64,000 nucleotides of DNA from AP-15 sp035503615 (GCA_035503615.1 DATJTI010000031.1:1-64000); one strand, 5' to 3'. Positions 37,793 to 46,305 are shown, counted from the stretch's first letter. Notes: generated by a model from the letters alone, not told the origin. Translations and numbers: made by a program.

Positions 37793-38317
37793 ATGGCGCA
37801 ATCTGTCGGACGCGGCATGAGGTTGGCCCTGCCGCTGCTGGTGATATTGCCGGCTCTTTCGCTGCCGGCCGCGGCGCAGCAGGCGAGCACGGCGCAGCGC
37901 AACGCAATCCGCCAGGCCTGTCCCACCGACTACCAGCGGCATTGCGCCGCGGTCCCGGCCGGCGGCAAGGCGTCGCTCGACTGCCTCGAACGCAATCTGG
38001 CGAGCCTGTCGCCGGCATGTCAGCAGGCGGTCAAGGCGGTCAGCGCCGGTGGTACGGCGCCGCACGCAACCGCAGCACCTGCGACGGGCTCGGCGGGAGC
38101 GGCACCCGCACCGTCCGCCGGTACTGCAGCACCGCCGCCGATGTCGCCGCGACAGCAACTGATGGTGGTGCGCCAATATTGCGGCAGCGACTATCGCGCC
38201 TTGTGCAGCGGCGTGCCGCTCGGCGGCGGCCGGGCGACCGCCTGTCTGCGGGCCAACGCGTCCGCTCTGTCACCAGGCTGCCGCAATGTGCTGAGCGCCG
38301 CCCGCAGCAGCCGATAG
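37793..38317 (+). CDS. Exported cysteine-rich repeat protein
   Basis: A 174-residue protein with a signal peptide (cleavage near AAA, residue 28) and two cysteine-rich repeats of the GLG1/cysteine-rich-repeat type: CPTDYQRHCAAVP with CLERNLASLSPAC, and CGSDYRALCSGVP with CLRANASALSPGC. An Ala/Pro/Thr-rich linker separates them. It is probably a periplasmic disulfide-bonded protein; its function is unknown. ATG 37793 was chosen because it gives a normal signal peptide. The TAG stop lies in the first unit of an 18-bp duplication. Confidence 0.8.
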   Translation: MAQSVGRGMRLALPLLVILPALSLPAAAQQASTAQRNAIRQACPTDYQRHCAAVPAGGKASLDCLERNLASLSPACQQAVKAVSAGGTAPHATAAPATGSAGAAPAPSAGTAAPPPMSPRQQLMVVRQYCGSDYRALCSGVPLGGGRATACLRANASALSPGCRNVLSAARSSR

Positions 38318-38345
38318 TGCTGGCGGGGCCGATAGTGCTGGCGGA
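38311..38345 (+). repeat. Tandem duplication, 18-bp unit, 2 copies
   Basis: Two copies of CCGATAGTGCTGGCGGGG (the second slightly changed and shorter). The first includes the TAG stop of the cysteine-rich-repeat gene. The second repeats the TAG in frame 18 bp later. Confidence 0.8.
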
Positions 38346-38483
38346 GGATACCGTCGCGGGGCCTTGCCCTGGGACCCGGAGCCGCCGATCTGCTGCGCGA
38401 CGACCGCGACGGGTGGTGGTCTGCGGCTTGCCGGGCGGATGGTCGAGGATGGTCGGGGCCGCGGCGCGCGCCTAATCTTCGGA

Positions 38484-38525
38484 GCGACATCCCCGGGGCG
38501 ACATCTTTGTGGCGACATCTCCGGG
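38484..38525 (+). repeat. Tandem array, 14-bp unit, 3 copies
   Basis: Three units: GCGACATCCCCGGG, GCGACATCTTTGTG and GCGACATCTCCGGG, 30 bp upstream of the MscS-type channel start. Confidence 0.85.
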
Positions 38526-38555
38526 GCGGCCGGGCCAGGAGCGGGGGCGGGCGCG

Positions 38556-40079
38556 ATGATCGATCTCCAGACGGCGGCAGCAACCCTGCGCGACCCGTTG
38601 GTCGTGGCACTGGTGGTGTTCGCCCTGAGCGGCCTCGTGACGCACCTGCTGTTTCGCCGGCACCCGGTGCGGCGGGCAATCGTGCGGGTGGTCTTTCTGG
38701 TCGTCCTGACGATTCTGCTGATCCACGCCGGGGTGGTTCCTTATCAGCCGCTGCGGATGACCAACGGGCCGTTCCGCGATGTCGCGCATGCGATTTTGAA
38801 GATCGCCTGGTGGCTGTGGTCGGCCTGGTTCGTAGTCGGGATCCTGCGCGCCTTTGTCGTCACCGAGCACCGGAGCCACGACAGCAAACTCATTCAGGAC
38901 CTGCTCGCCGGGCTCGTCTATCTCGCCGCCCTGTTCGCGATCATCGCCTATGTGTTCGACCTGCCGGTCAAGGGCCTGCTGGCGACGTCGGGGGCGATCG
39001 CGATCATCCTCGGGCTGGCCTTGCAGAGCACATTGAGCGATGTCTTCTCGGGCATCGTACTGAATTTCAGCCGCCCCTACCGGCCGGGCGACTGGATCAG
39101 CATCGACGGCACGACCGATGGCCGGGTGATCGAGATGAACTGGCGGGCAACGCACGTGCTGACCGCCAAACGCGACCTGGCGATCGTGCCGAACAGCGCC
39201 ATCGCCAAAGCGAAGCTCGTCAATTCGAGCTCGCCTTCCGGCATTCACGGTCTCACCGTGACGATCGAACTCGATACCGCAGCCTTGCCGGCGGCCGGTG
39301 CCGAAATCCTCGAACAGGCGATCCTGAATTCGCGGCTGATCCTGGCGACACCGGCCCCGTCGATCACAATCAAGTCGATCACCGCCAGCGCCATCGAATA
39401 CGACATCTCGGTTTTCGTCGAAGAGCTGGGACAGTCGACGCGCGCCCAGAATGAATTGTTCGACTACATCTCGCGGCATCTGGCGGCGGCCGGGATCGCG
39501 TTGGCTTCGAGCCAGAGCGTGGCTTATCCGGCGCTGCCGATCGCCGACCTGCCATCGCCCCGGAAGACCCGCGTCGAGCGGGTGTTCGACCTGCTCGACC
39601 TGTTCGTCGGTCTCAATGCGGCGGAGCGCAAGACGCTCGCCGGCAAGACCACGCAGCGCCATTACGAGAAGGGCGAGGTGCTGGTCGAACCGGGCGAGGT
39701 ATTGCATTCGCTCTACATGATCGGCTCCGGCGTGGTTTCGCTGAGCGTGATGGCGTCAGAAGGGGAGATCGAGCTGATGCGGCTCGGTCCCGGCGACCAT
39801 TACGGCGAGGTCGGGCTGCTGACCGGCCACGCGACGGCCGGCCGGCTGTCGGCGCTGACGCCGGTCACGATCTATGAGCTGGCCAAGGAGGATTTGGCGC
39901 CGGTGCTGGAAGCTCGGCCCGAAGTCTCGCACGAGTTGTGCCGCGCGTTGGCGCGCCGCCAGGCCGCCGGCCAGCTGATCGCCTCGCCGGAGATCGACAC
40001 ATCATTGCCGGCCAACCGCGTCGCCGGCTGGTTCTCCGACCGGCTGCACCGCCTGTTCGACCTGGCTAGCACCGAATGA
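38556..40079 (+). CDS. MscS-family channel with C-terminal cyclic-nucleotide-binding-like domain
   Basis: A 507-residue inner-membrane protein. It has four or so hydrophobic segments (10-30, 42-60, 85-102, 115-135), the MscS pore helix (about 138-170, GLLATSGAIAIILGLALQST seen in part), and the beta domain with FSRPYRPGDWI. A cNMP-type domain (about 345-455) completes the bCNG arrangement. Its phosphate-binding cassette reads GDHYGEVGLLTGHATAGR: the usual Arg in the P-R-x-A-T segment is replaced by Thr, so nucleotide binding may be lost. ATG 38556 has CAGGAGCGGGGG upstream. Confidence 0.88.
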   Translation: MIDLQTAAATLRDPLVVALVVFALSGLVTHLLFRRHPVRRAIVRVVFLVVLTILLIHAGVVPYQPLRMTNGPFRDVAHAILKIAWWLWSAWFVVGILRAFVVTEHRSHDSKLIQDLLAGLVYLAALFAIIAYVFDLPVKGLLATSGAIAIILGLALQSTLSDVFSGIVLNFSRPYRPGDWISIDGTTDGRVIEMNWRATHVLTAKRDLAIVPNSAIAKAKLVNSSSPSGIHGLTVTIELDTAALPAAGAEILEQAILNSRLILATPAPSITIKSITASAIEYDISVFVEELGQSTRAQNELFDYISRHLAAAGIALASSQSVAYPALPIADLPSPRKTRVERVFDLLDLFVGLNAAERKTLAGKTTQRHYEKGEVLVEPGEVLHSLYMIGSGVVSLSVMASEGEIELMRLGPGDHYGEVGLLTGHATAGRLSALTPVTIYELAKEDLAPVLEARPEVSHELCRALARRQAAGQLIASPEIDTSLPANRVAGWFSDRLHRLFDLASTE

Positions 40080-40174
40080 GCGCGCCGGCTCTGCACCCGG
40101 GCTCGAATAGCGGCCTCGACGCAAGCGGCCGGGTTGCGCTAGAGCTTGTTGCGACCGACCGGGAGAACCGAAGC

Positions 40175-40549
40175 ATGGGCCGTTTGTTTCCGACCGTTCG
40201 CGGGTCGCTGATGGCCGCGGCGATCCTCGTCGCGGCGACCCCCGCCTTCGCCGGCTATGGCGCGATCGCCTGGGACCGGACGAGCGGCAAATATGGCGGC
40301 ACCTGGAACCAGGCGACGGCGCAGGCGGCGGCCGAGCGCGCGCTCAGCGATTGCGGCGCCACCGGCTGCAAGGTGATCATGCGCACCGGCACCGGGCAAT
40401 GCGCGGCACTGGCAACGATCGCCAGCGGCAAATTCGTCGGTGCGGCGTCGCGCAAGACCGTCGAGGAAGCGCGGCTCGCAGCGCTCAGCAATTGTCAGAA
40501 AGGCAATGCCGGCGACTGTGTCGTGCGCGCCAGCAACTGCAATAAATAG
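40175..40549 (+). CDS. DUF4189 family exported protein
   Basis: A 124-residue protein with a signal peptide (cleavage after AFA, about residue 27) and the DUF4189 pattern: GYGAIAWD, then AAERALSDCGATGCKV and ALSNCQKG with spaced Cys residues. DUF4189 proteins are small secreted or periplasmic proteins of unknown role. ATG 40175 is preceded by GGGAGAA. Convergent with the sugar-isomerase-like gene. Confidence 0.85.
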   Translation: MGRLFPTVRGSLMAAAILVAATPAFAGYGAIAWDRTSGKYGGTWNQATAQAAAERALSDCGATGCKVIMRTGTGQCAALATIASGKFVGAASRKTVEEARLAALSNCQKGNAGDCVVRASNCNK

Positions 40550-40586
40550 GGCCGGCTGAGAGAATGGGCTGGCACGGAACCGCAGA

Positions 40587-41447
40587 TCAGCCGAGTTGGT
40601 CGGCGGTGCCAAGGCCGGCCGCCTCGAGACCGGCCATCCGGGCCTGGCGCACCAGCTCGTCGCGCCCGTCGAGCATGTCGTCGAGCGAGCCGAACGCATT
40701 CATGTAGTGGCCGGTGAACCCGGCGGTCTCGATCCGCCGGAACATATCGACAAAATCAAGATCGCCGGCGCCAGGCTTCAGATGCACTTCATGACCGTTA
40801 CGCCAGCAATCGGCGAGACGAACCTCCGCGACCCGGCTGATGTCGAGTGCTGCGACAAACCCGGCGACACCGTCAGCGACCAGATGCGCATGGTTGACCG
40901 TGAATGACAGCCTGAACAGCGGCGAGCGGATCGCATCGAAGTAATAGCGCCACTCCTCGATCGTGTGCGCCAGATAGTGGATCTCGGCGTCGGTCGGCTC
41001 CTTGTTCAGGTTTTCCAGCAGCAGCGGCACGCCATGCGTCTCGGCCAGCGCCACGACGCGCTGCAGCCGCTCGCGCCCGGCCGCCATGCGCGCCGCCTTG
41101 TCAGAGCCGAAATGATAGCCCGCATGCACGATGATCCATCCGGCCCCGAGCCTCGGCGCGATCTCGACATGGGCGCCGAGATAGCGATCGACCGCGTCAC
41201 CGACATAGGGCGCCAACTCGGCGACGTTGACCGCCGAGGAGGTGTGCAAGCCGAACGCGACCCGGTGCCGCCGGCACGCCTCACGCACCCGCTGCGCGCG
41301 CGCATCATCGAACCCGTCGAGCGAGTTGAGCGCGGTGCCGAGCTCGATATCGATCCGGCGGACCCGATGTTCGCCGGCCCAGGCGATGGCGTCCTCGAGG
41401 CTGAGGCGCCGTCCGACATCGACCCCGATCCGATCGTACAGATTCAT
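40587..41447 (-). CDS. Sugar phosphate isomerase/epimerase-like TIM-barrel protein (xylose isomerase-like)
   Basis: A 286-residue protein of the AP-endonuclease-2/xylose-isomerase-like fold. Metal-binding positions are suggested by RIDIELGTALN, IIVHAGYHFG, LLLENLNKEPTD, TVNHAHLVAD and GHEVHLKPGAGDLDF. Members isomerise or epimerise sugars or keto-sugars; the substrate is unknown. ATG 41447 has a strong GGGAGG upstream. A TATAAG candidate -10 lies at 41504-41499 on this strand, but without a good -35. Divergent from the Fur-family gene. Confidence 0.82.
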   Translation of the reverse strand: MNLYDRIGVDVGRRLSLEDAIAWAGEHRVRRIDIELGTALNSLDGFDDARAQRVREACRRHRVAFGLHTSSAVNVAELAPYVGDAVDRYLGAHVEIAPRLGAGWIIVHAGYHFGSDKAARMAAGRERLQRVVALAETHGVPLLLENLNKEPTDAEIHYLAHTIEEWRYYFDAIRSPLFRLSFTVNHAHLVADGVAGFVAALDISRVAEVRLADCWRNGHEVHLKPGAGDLDFVDMFRRIETAGFTGHYMNAFGSLDDMLDGRDELVRQARMAGLEAAGLGTADQLG

Positions 41448-41622
41448 TCCATTGCCTCCCGGCGATAGCACAGCAGGCGCCCTGCCGCGATCGCGCCGCT
41501 TATACAGCAGCAGGCCGTCGCGGCAGGGCCGGCGGCGCAGTGCCCTCGGTCTTGCGCCGGCTCGGCCCGGTACCATAGAATCGCTGCAATCGACGCCCAG
41601 ACTGGGCGCGAGGAGACCGGCG

Positions 41623-42096
41623 ATGAGGCCCCGGGATATCGAGGGTCCGGACATCGAGGGCGGGCTGGCGCGGGCACAGCGGCTTTGCGCTCTGCAAGGG
41701 AGGCGGCTGACCGCGATCCGGCGTCGGGTGCTCGAACTGATCCTCGCCGCCGACCAGCCGGTTGGCGCCTATGCGCTGCTGGCCGAATTGCAGCGCGAGC
41801 GCGGCCGGCTCGGTCCGCCGACGGTCTACCGCGCGCTCGATTTTCTGCTTGCCGGCAAGCTCATTCACAAGATCGAGAGTGCGAGCGCCTATGTCGCCTG
41901 CGCCGATGTCGAGCACCCGCATGAAAGCCAGTTCGTGATCTGCGACGACTGCGGCGCCGCCGAGGAGATTCGCGACGAAGACATCGTGCAGCGGCTGCGC
42001 CGCCTGGGCGAAGGCCGCGGCTTTGCCGTCGTCCGGCAGGTGATCGAGGTGCGAGGGCTGTGCCCGCAATGCCGCGACGGCCAGCACCGCGGCTAG
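41623..42096 (+). CDS. zur: Fur family metalloregulator, probably Zur
   Basis: A 157-residue DNA-binding metal sensor. The winged helix includes GPPTVYRALDFLLAGKLIHKIE in part (recognition helix TVYRALDFL). Metal residues follow: HPHESQFVICDDCG with Cys107 and Cys110, and a second CPQC pair (Cys147, Cys150), the structural zinc site. The ESQF and the ending resemble Zur more than Fur, but no znuABC is adjacent, so the metal is inferred. The N-terminus carries a short internal duplication (DIEGPDIEGG). ATG 41623 follows GAGGAGACC. Confidence 0.75.
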   Translation: MRPRDIEGPDIEGGLARAQRLCALQGRRLTAIRRRVLELILAADQPVGAYALLAELQRERGRLGPPTVYRALDFLLAGKLIHKIESASAYVACADVEHPHESQFVICDDCGAAEEIRDEDIVQRLRRLGEGRGFAVVRQVIEVRGLCPQCRDGQHRG

Positions 42097-42200
42097 GCTT
42101 GTGCCCGCGCGCGCTGCCGCCGCCGCTTGGCCTTGAGCTTGGCCTTGCGCCGGGCGATGCGCTCGCCGGTGCGGGGATGCCGCGGCTGGGCTCGCTTCAT
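42093..42200 (-). CDS. Very small, strongly basic protein, unknown function
   Basis: A 35-residue frame beginning MKRAQPRHPRTGERIARRK and continuing with Lys/Arg-rich sequence to an Ala ending. About half the residues are Lys or Arg, so nucleic-acid or ribosome binding is a reasonable guess. A strong ribosome-binding site (CAGGAGAAGATC) directly precedes the ATG, the main reason to believe it is translated. Its TAG stop and the zur TAG stop share the palindrome CTAG (42093-42096). It matches none of the ribosomal proteins I can recall. Confidence 0.6.
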   Translation of the reverse strand: MKRAQPRHPRTGERIARRKAKLKAKRRRQRARAQA

Positions 42201-42261
42201 GATCTTCTCCTGCGATGTAACGCGCCTCGGTGCATGGCGGGACCGTTCATCGCCGCACCGG

Positions 42262-42528
42262 TCATAGCCGCATCCAGGGCGGAAACAGCTCGTCGGGATC
42301 GTTGACCCATACAAACGGGATGCCGTTCTGATCGGCGCAATCCACGACATGTCGGAACTCGGCGAGCACACCGGCATCGGGCCGGCTTTCGTCGACCAGC
42401 GACGACCGGCCATGGACGAAGCGCCAGCTACCGATGATGCGGTCGGGGTCGGTCGCGCTGCGCGACACCTTGAATTCGATCAGGATGGCGTCGCCGGCCT
42501 CGCGTCTGTCCTCGATCACCGCCACCAT
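42262..42528 (-). CDS. Small hypothetical protein, 88 residues
   Basis: An 88-residue soluble protein (MVAVIEDRREAGDAILIEF at the start, ending PDELFPPWMRL). No signal peptide, membrane segment or recognised domain is seen. A strong CAGGAGGCGCCG precedes the ATG, supporting expression. It lies 61 bp upstream of the tiny basic gene on the same strand, so the two may be co-transcribed. Confidence 0.65.
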   Translation of the reverse strand: MVAVIEDRREAGDAILIEFKVSRSATDPDRIIGSWRFVHGRSSLVDESRPDAGVLAEFRHVVDCADQNGIPFVWVNDPDELFPPWMRL

Positions 42529-42595
42529 CGGCGCCTCCTGCCGGCATCGCCGGTGCTCTTAACCGAAGCCCGCCCCGGCCATGCATTGCGGCGGC

Positions 42596-42673
42596 TGGGG
42601 CGAGTGATCGGATTCGAACCGACGACATCCAGATCCACAATCTGGCGCTCTAACCAACTGAGCTACACCCGCC
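42596..42673 (-). tRNA. tRNA-His (GTG anticodon)
   Basis: Full cloverleaf on the minus strand: acceptor GCGGGTG pairing with CACTCGC, D-arm beginning TAGCTCAG, anticodon stem with GTG (CAGATTGTGGATCTG), T-arm GGTTCGAATCC. G-1 is encoded before the acceptor, the discriminator is C73, and CCA is encoded. This G-1:C73 pair is the standard bacterial His identity element. Confidence 0.96.
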
Positions 42674-42683
42674 ACCGCCGGCG

Positions 42684-42712
42684 GAGGTAACGGTTCGCGC
42701 GCGATCCGTCAA
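42684..42712 (-). promoter_or_regulatory. Sigma-70-type promoter of tRNA-His
   Basis: On the minus strand, TTGACG (42712-42707) is followed by a 17-bp spacer and TACCTC (42689-42684), ten bases before the tRNA 5' end. The -35 is good and the -10 is weak but correctly spaced. The -35 end touches the tandem array upstream. Confidence 0.6.
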
Positions 42713-42850
42713 GCACGGGCGATCGGACAAGCGCGGGCGATCCGGCAAGCGCGGGCGATCCGGCAAGCGCGGGCATCGGGCGAGCGCGGGCATCGGGCGA
42801 GCACGGGCGATCGGGCAAGCGCGGGCATCGGGCAAGCGCGGGCATCGGGG
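42711..42850 (+). repeat. Tandem array, 17-18-bp unit, 8 copies
   Basis: Eight units of AAGCGCGGGCATCGGGC or its 18-bp form AAGCGCGGGCGATCCGGC, intermixed, filling most of the space between the tRNA-His promoter and the NAD(P)HX repair gene. The two unit variants suggest expansion plus a one-base length change. Confidence 0.95.
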
Positions 42851-42907
42851 TCGAAAGGACGGCGCGGCCGGCTTTCCGGCGCGGCGTCGGCGTCCCACAT
42901 TCGGGCG

Positions 42908-44428
42908 ATGATAATTTCCCCCGAAGGCTGGCACCGGCACGCGCTGTTGGCGCCGCGGCAGATGGCCGAGGCCGACCGGCTGGCAATCGCCGGGGGTGCC
43001 GCCGGTAGCGTGCTGATGGAGAATGCCGGCGGTGCCGTCGCCGACGCAGTCTCGCGGCGCTGGCCGCCGCGGCCGGTCGCCGTGCTGTGCGGACCCGGCA
43101 ACAATGGCGGCGACGGCTTTGTCGCGGCGCGCATCCTCGCCGCGCGCGGTTGGCCGGTGCGGCTGGCCTTGCTCGGCGAGCGTGCCGCATTGCACGGTGA
43201 CGCGGCGGAAGCTGCGGCGCGTTGGCCGGGACCGGTCGAGCCGCTGGCGCCGGCGGCGCTCGACGATGCCGGCCTCGCGATCGATGCGATATTTGGCGCC
43301 GGGCTGGCACGCCCGATCGAGGGGGCGGCGCATGCCGTCATCGCGGCGCTGGGCACCAGGACGTTCGCTGGACGGGCCATCCCGGTCGTCGCGGTCGATG
43401 TGCCGAGCGGGATCGACGGCGCCAGCGGCGAGATCCGCGGGGCCGCACCGCGGGCGGCGTTGACCGTCACATTCTTTCGCAAAAAGCCCGGCCATCTGCT
43501 GCTGCCCGGCCGGATCTATTGCGGCGAGACCATATTGGCGCCGATCGGCATCCAGGATGCGGTGCTCGACCACATCGCCCCGGACACCGCCGCGAACGAC
43601 CCGGGGTGGTGGGGCGGCGGTTTGCCGCGCCCCGGCCTCGAAGGCCACAAATACACCCGCGGGCATGCGCTGGTCGTCGGGGGCAGCGTGATGACCGGGG
43701 CCGGACGCCTGGTCGCCGCCAGCGCCGCCCGGATCGGCGCCGGGCTGGTCACGCTCGCCGCGCCCGAGGCGGTGTTTGCGGTTTATGCCGCAGCGTTGAC
43801 CGGTGTCATCGTCCATCCGGTGAGCGGGCTCGACGATGTCCGCGCATTGCTCGCCGACCCGCGGCGCAACGCTGCGGTGATCGGGCCCGGGGCCGGGGTC
43901 GGCCGGGAGACCCGCGAGGCGGCGCTGGCGATTCTCGCCGCCGGCAAGCGCGCGGTGCTCGACGCCGATGCTTTGACCTCCTTCGCCGGCGACCCCCAAG
44001 CCCTGTTTGCGGCGATCCGTTCACCGGTCGTGCTGACCCCGCATGAGGGCGAGTTCGCCCGCCTGTTCGAGGTCACCGGCAGCAAGCCCGAGCGGGCCCG
44101 TCTGGCGGCGCGCCAGAGCGGCGCCATCATCGTGCTCAAGGGTGCCGACACGGTGGTCGCCGCCCCGGACGGACGGGTCGCGATCAACAGCAATGCACCG
44201 CCCGATCTCGCCACCGCGGGGAGCGGCGATGCGCTGGCCGGCATGGTGCTCGGCCTCCTGGCGCAGGGCATGGATCCGTTTGCTGCGGCCGCAGCGGCGG
44301 TCTGGCTGCATGGCGACGCCGCGCGCCGGGTCGGCGCCGGACTGGTCGCCGAGGATCTGGTCGGGGCGTTGGGTCCGACGCTGCGCGACCTCATCGCCGG
44401 TCGGCAGGCGCGCGCGCTTGGGGGTTGA
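42908..44428 (+). CDS. nnr: Bifunctional NAD(P)H-hydrate epimerase / ADP-dependent NAD(P)H-hydrate dehydratase
   Basis: Repairs hydrated NADH and NADPH. The 506 residues form an N-terminal epimerase domain (about 1-215, CGPGNNGGDGFVAAR and VDVPSGIDGASG) and a C-terminal ribokinase-like dehydratase domain (about 235-500, GGSVMTGAGRL, VLTPHEGEFARLF, LATAGSGDALAGM). Both domains look complete. It is followed closely by malonyl-CoA decarboxylase. Confidence 0.95.
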   Translation: MIISPEGWHRHALLAPRQMAEADRLAIAGGAAGSVLMENAGGAVADAVSRRWPPRPVAVLCGPGNNGGDGFVAARILAARGWPVRLALLGERAALHGDAAEAAARWPGPVEPLAPAALDDAGLAIDAIFGAGLARPIEGAAHAVIAALGTRTFAGRAIPVVAVDVPSGIDGASGEIRGAAPRAALTVTFFRKKPGHLLLPGRIYCGETILAPIGIQDAVLDHIAPDTAANDPGWWGGGLPRPGLEGHKYTRGHALVVGGSVMTGAGRLVAASAARIGAGLVTLAAPEAVFAVYAAALTGVIVHPVSGLDDVRALLADPRRNAAVIGPGAGVGRETREAALAILAAGKRAVLDADALTSFAGDPQALFAAIRSPVVLTPHEGEFARLFEVTGSKPERARLAARQSGAIIVLKGADTVVAAPDGRVAINSNAPPDLATAGSGDALAGMVLGLLAQGMDPFAAAAAAVWLHGDAARRVGAGLVAEDLVGALGPTLRDLIAGRQARALGG

Positions 44429-44487
44429 CGGCGGCTGCGCCGTCGCGTCTCTGTCGGCCTCCGCCACAGCCCCCTGCCAACGCCATC

Positions 44488-45921
44488 ATGAGCGATCGTC
44501 CACCCGTCGGTTTTTTCGAGGGCGTTTTCGACCGGACGTTGACAAATCTGCGCACCGCGTGGCGCGATATCGCACTGTCCGCACGCGGGGTGCTGACCCG
44601 CACGCCGCGCCCAGAGCTGTCCGGGGACGACGCCGGAAGACTGCGCGAGCAGATGCTGCGCTGCCTTGACGGACGCGGTGGCGAGGTCACCGCCCGGGCC
44701 CGGGCCGCCGATCTCGGCCGCACTTACCTGTTGCTCGACGGCGACGGGCGCGAGCGCTTTCTGCGCCTCTTGGCCGGCGAGTTCGACGTCGACCGCGAGG
44801 CGATCGACCGCTGCTGTGCCGCATTGTCGCGGGCCGAGGGAACCGCCGCGCGCGCCGCTGCCGAGCGCGAGCTGCGCAACGCCCTCGAACCGCCGCGCAT
44901 CACCCTGCTGCGCCAGTTCAATGCATTGCCCGAAGGCGTCAAGTTCCTGGTCGACCGGCGGGCGGAGCTGATCGATCTCGGCCGGCACGACCCGCTGCTG
45001 CACGGTCTCGAAGAGGATTTGCGGCGGCTCCTGGCCAACTGGTTCGATATCGGTTTTCTCGAGCTGAAGCGGATCGGCTGGGAATCGCCGGCAGCTCTCC
45101 TCGAAAAGCTGATGGTCTACGAGGCGGTGCACGAGATCCGCAGCTGGACCGATTTGAAGAACCGGCTCGAAGCCGATCGCCGCTGCTTTGCCTTCTTCCA
45201 TCCGCGCATGCCCGACGAGCCGCTGATCTTTGTCGAGATTGCTCTGGTCTCGGGCATGGCGAGCGATGTCAACGCGCCGCTCGACGAGGCCGCGCCGATC
45301 GGCGATCCGCACGCGGCCGATACCGCGATCTTCTATTCGATCTCGAACTGCCAGCACGGGCTTGCCGGGATCAGCCTCGGCGACTTTCTGATCAAGCGGG
45401 TTGTCGATGCGCTGACGCGCGACCTGCCGCAGCTGAAGGTGTTCGCGACGCTGTCGCCGATCCCCGGGTTCCGCAACTGGCTCGACCGGCAGGGCGAGGC
45501 GAACGGGGAGGCGCTGCTGCTGCCTGCCGAGCGCGCCGCGCTCGAACCCTTTGCCGAGCGGAACGAGGGGGGCCCGTTGCCGGCGCTGCTCGACCGCCGG
45601 GGCTGGCACGAAGAGCCGCTGCTCGCCACGGCGCTGCGCGAGCCGCTACTGCGTTTGTGCGCGCGCTACCTGCTGCGCGAGCGCGCGCCCTCGGGCCGGG
45701 CGCTCGACCCGGTAGCACATTTTCATCTGACCAATGGCGCCCGCGTCGAACGGCTGAACTGGCAGGGCGACGTCTCGGTCAAGGGCTTGCAGCAATCCGC
45801 CGGGATCATGGTGAACTATCTCTACCGGCTGGCGGAGATCGAGGCCAATCACGAGGCCTATCGCGGCGAAGGGCGGGTTGCCGCCTCGGGGGCGGTGCAG
45901 GCCCTGGCGCGGGCCGGTTAG
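44488..45921 (+). CDS. Malonyl-CoA decarboxylase
   Basis: A 477-residue enzyme converting malonyl-CoA to acetyl-CoA and CO2. The N-terminal helical domain (about 1-170) precedes the acetyltransferase-like catalytic domain, with SISNCQHGLAGISLGDFLIK (about 290), TLSPIPGFRNWL and LNWQGDVSVKGLQQSAG. ATG 44488 (MSDRPPVGFFEG) was chosen; a TTG at 44425 overlapping the nnr stop is possible but adds non-conserved residues. No clear ribosome-binding site precedes the ATG. Family as in rhizobial MatA. Confidence 0.92.
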   Translation: MSDRPPVGFFEGVFDRTLTNLRTAWRDIALSARGVLTRTPRPELSGDDAGRLREQMLRCLDGRGGEVTARARAADLGRTYLLLDGDGRERFLRLLAGEFDVDREAIDRCCAALSRAEGTAARAAAERELRNALEPPRITLLRQFNALPEGVKFLVDRRAELIDLGRHDPLLHGLEEDLRRLLANWFDIGFLELKRIGWESPAALLEKLMVYEAVHEIRSWTDLKNRLEADRRCFAFFHPRMPDEPLIFVEIALVSGMASDVNAPLDEAAPIGDPHAADTAIFYSISNCQHGLAGISLGDFLIKRVVDALTRDLPQLKVFATLSPIPGFRNWLDRQGEANGEALLLPAERAALEPFAERNEGGPLPALLDRRGWHEEPLLATALREPLLRLCARYLLRERAPSGRALDPVAHFHLTNGARVERLNWQGDVSVKGLQQSAGIMVNYLYRLAEIEANHEAYRGEGRVAASGAVQALARAG

Positions 45922-46121
45922 GCGACGGCCGCCCGCCCCCTGCGAACGCCGGGCATCGATGCGCAGACCGGCCTTGATCAGGATCGAGTGGCAAACCAGC
46001 TGATGCCTCTGCCGTCCGGTTGATGGCTCTGTCGCTAGGTGAGGGCCGATGTCTGTGCTAAGAACCGGCTCCGGCTGGCCCGGCGGGCCGCTCCGGCAGG
46101 GTGCCGCGACAGGAAGCTGGG

Positions 46122-46206
46122 GCGGGCGTGGCGGAACTGGCAGACGCACTGGATTTAGGTTCCAGCGATGCAAATCGTGGGGGTTCAAATCCCCCCGCCC
46201 GCACCA
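46122..46206 (+). tRNA. tRNA-Leu (TAG anticodon)
   Basis: 85-nt class II tRNA: acceptor GCGGGCG pairing with CGCCCGC, D-arm TGGCGGAACTGGCAGACGC, anticodon loop TTTAGGT (anticodon TAG, reading CUA), a short variable arm, T-arm GGGTTCAAATCCC, discriminator A and encoded CCA. A 20-bp imperfect duplication around 45993-46035 lies upstream; no clear promoter is seen. Confidence 0.96.
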
Positions 46207-46305
46207 TGGGCGCGCCGGGATCATTGAAGAGAGGCTGTTGGCGATGAGGGGTTTGATGTCGATCGCTCGGACCGGGCGATCGCCCGGCTGCGGGGGCTGC
46301 ACGCG

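Noticed and set aside
44425..44487. Earlier TTG start for malonyl-CoA decarboxylase
   Set aside because: The added 21 residues are Pro/Ala-rich with no family similarity; ATG 44488 fits better.
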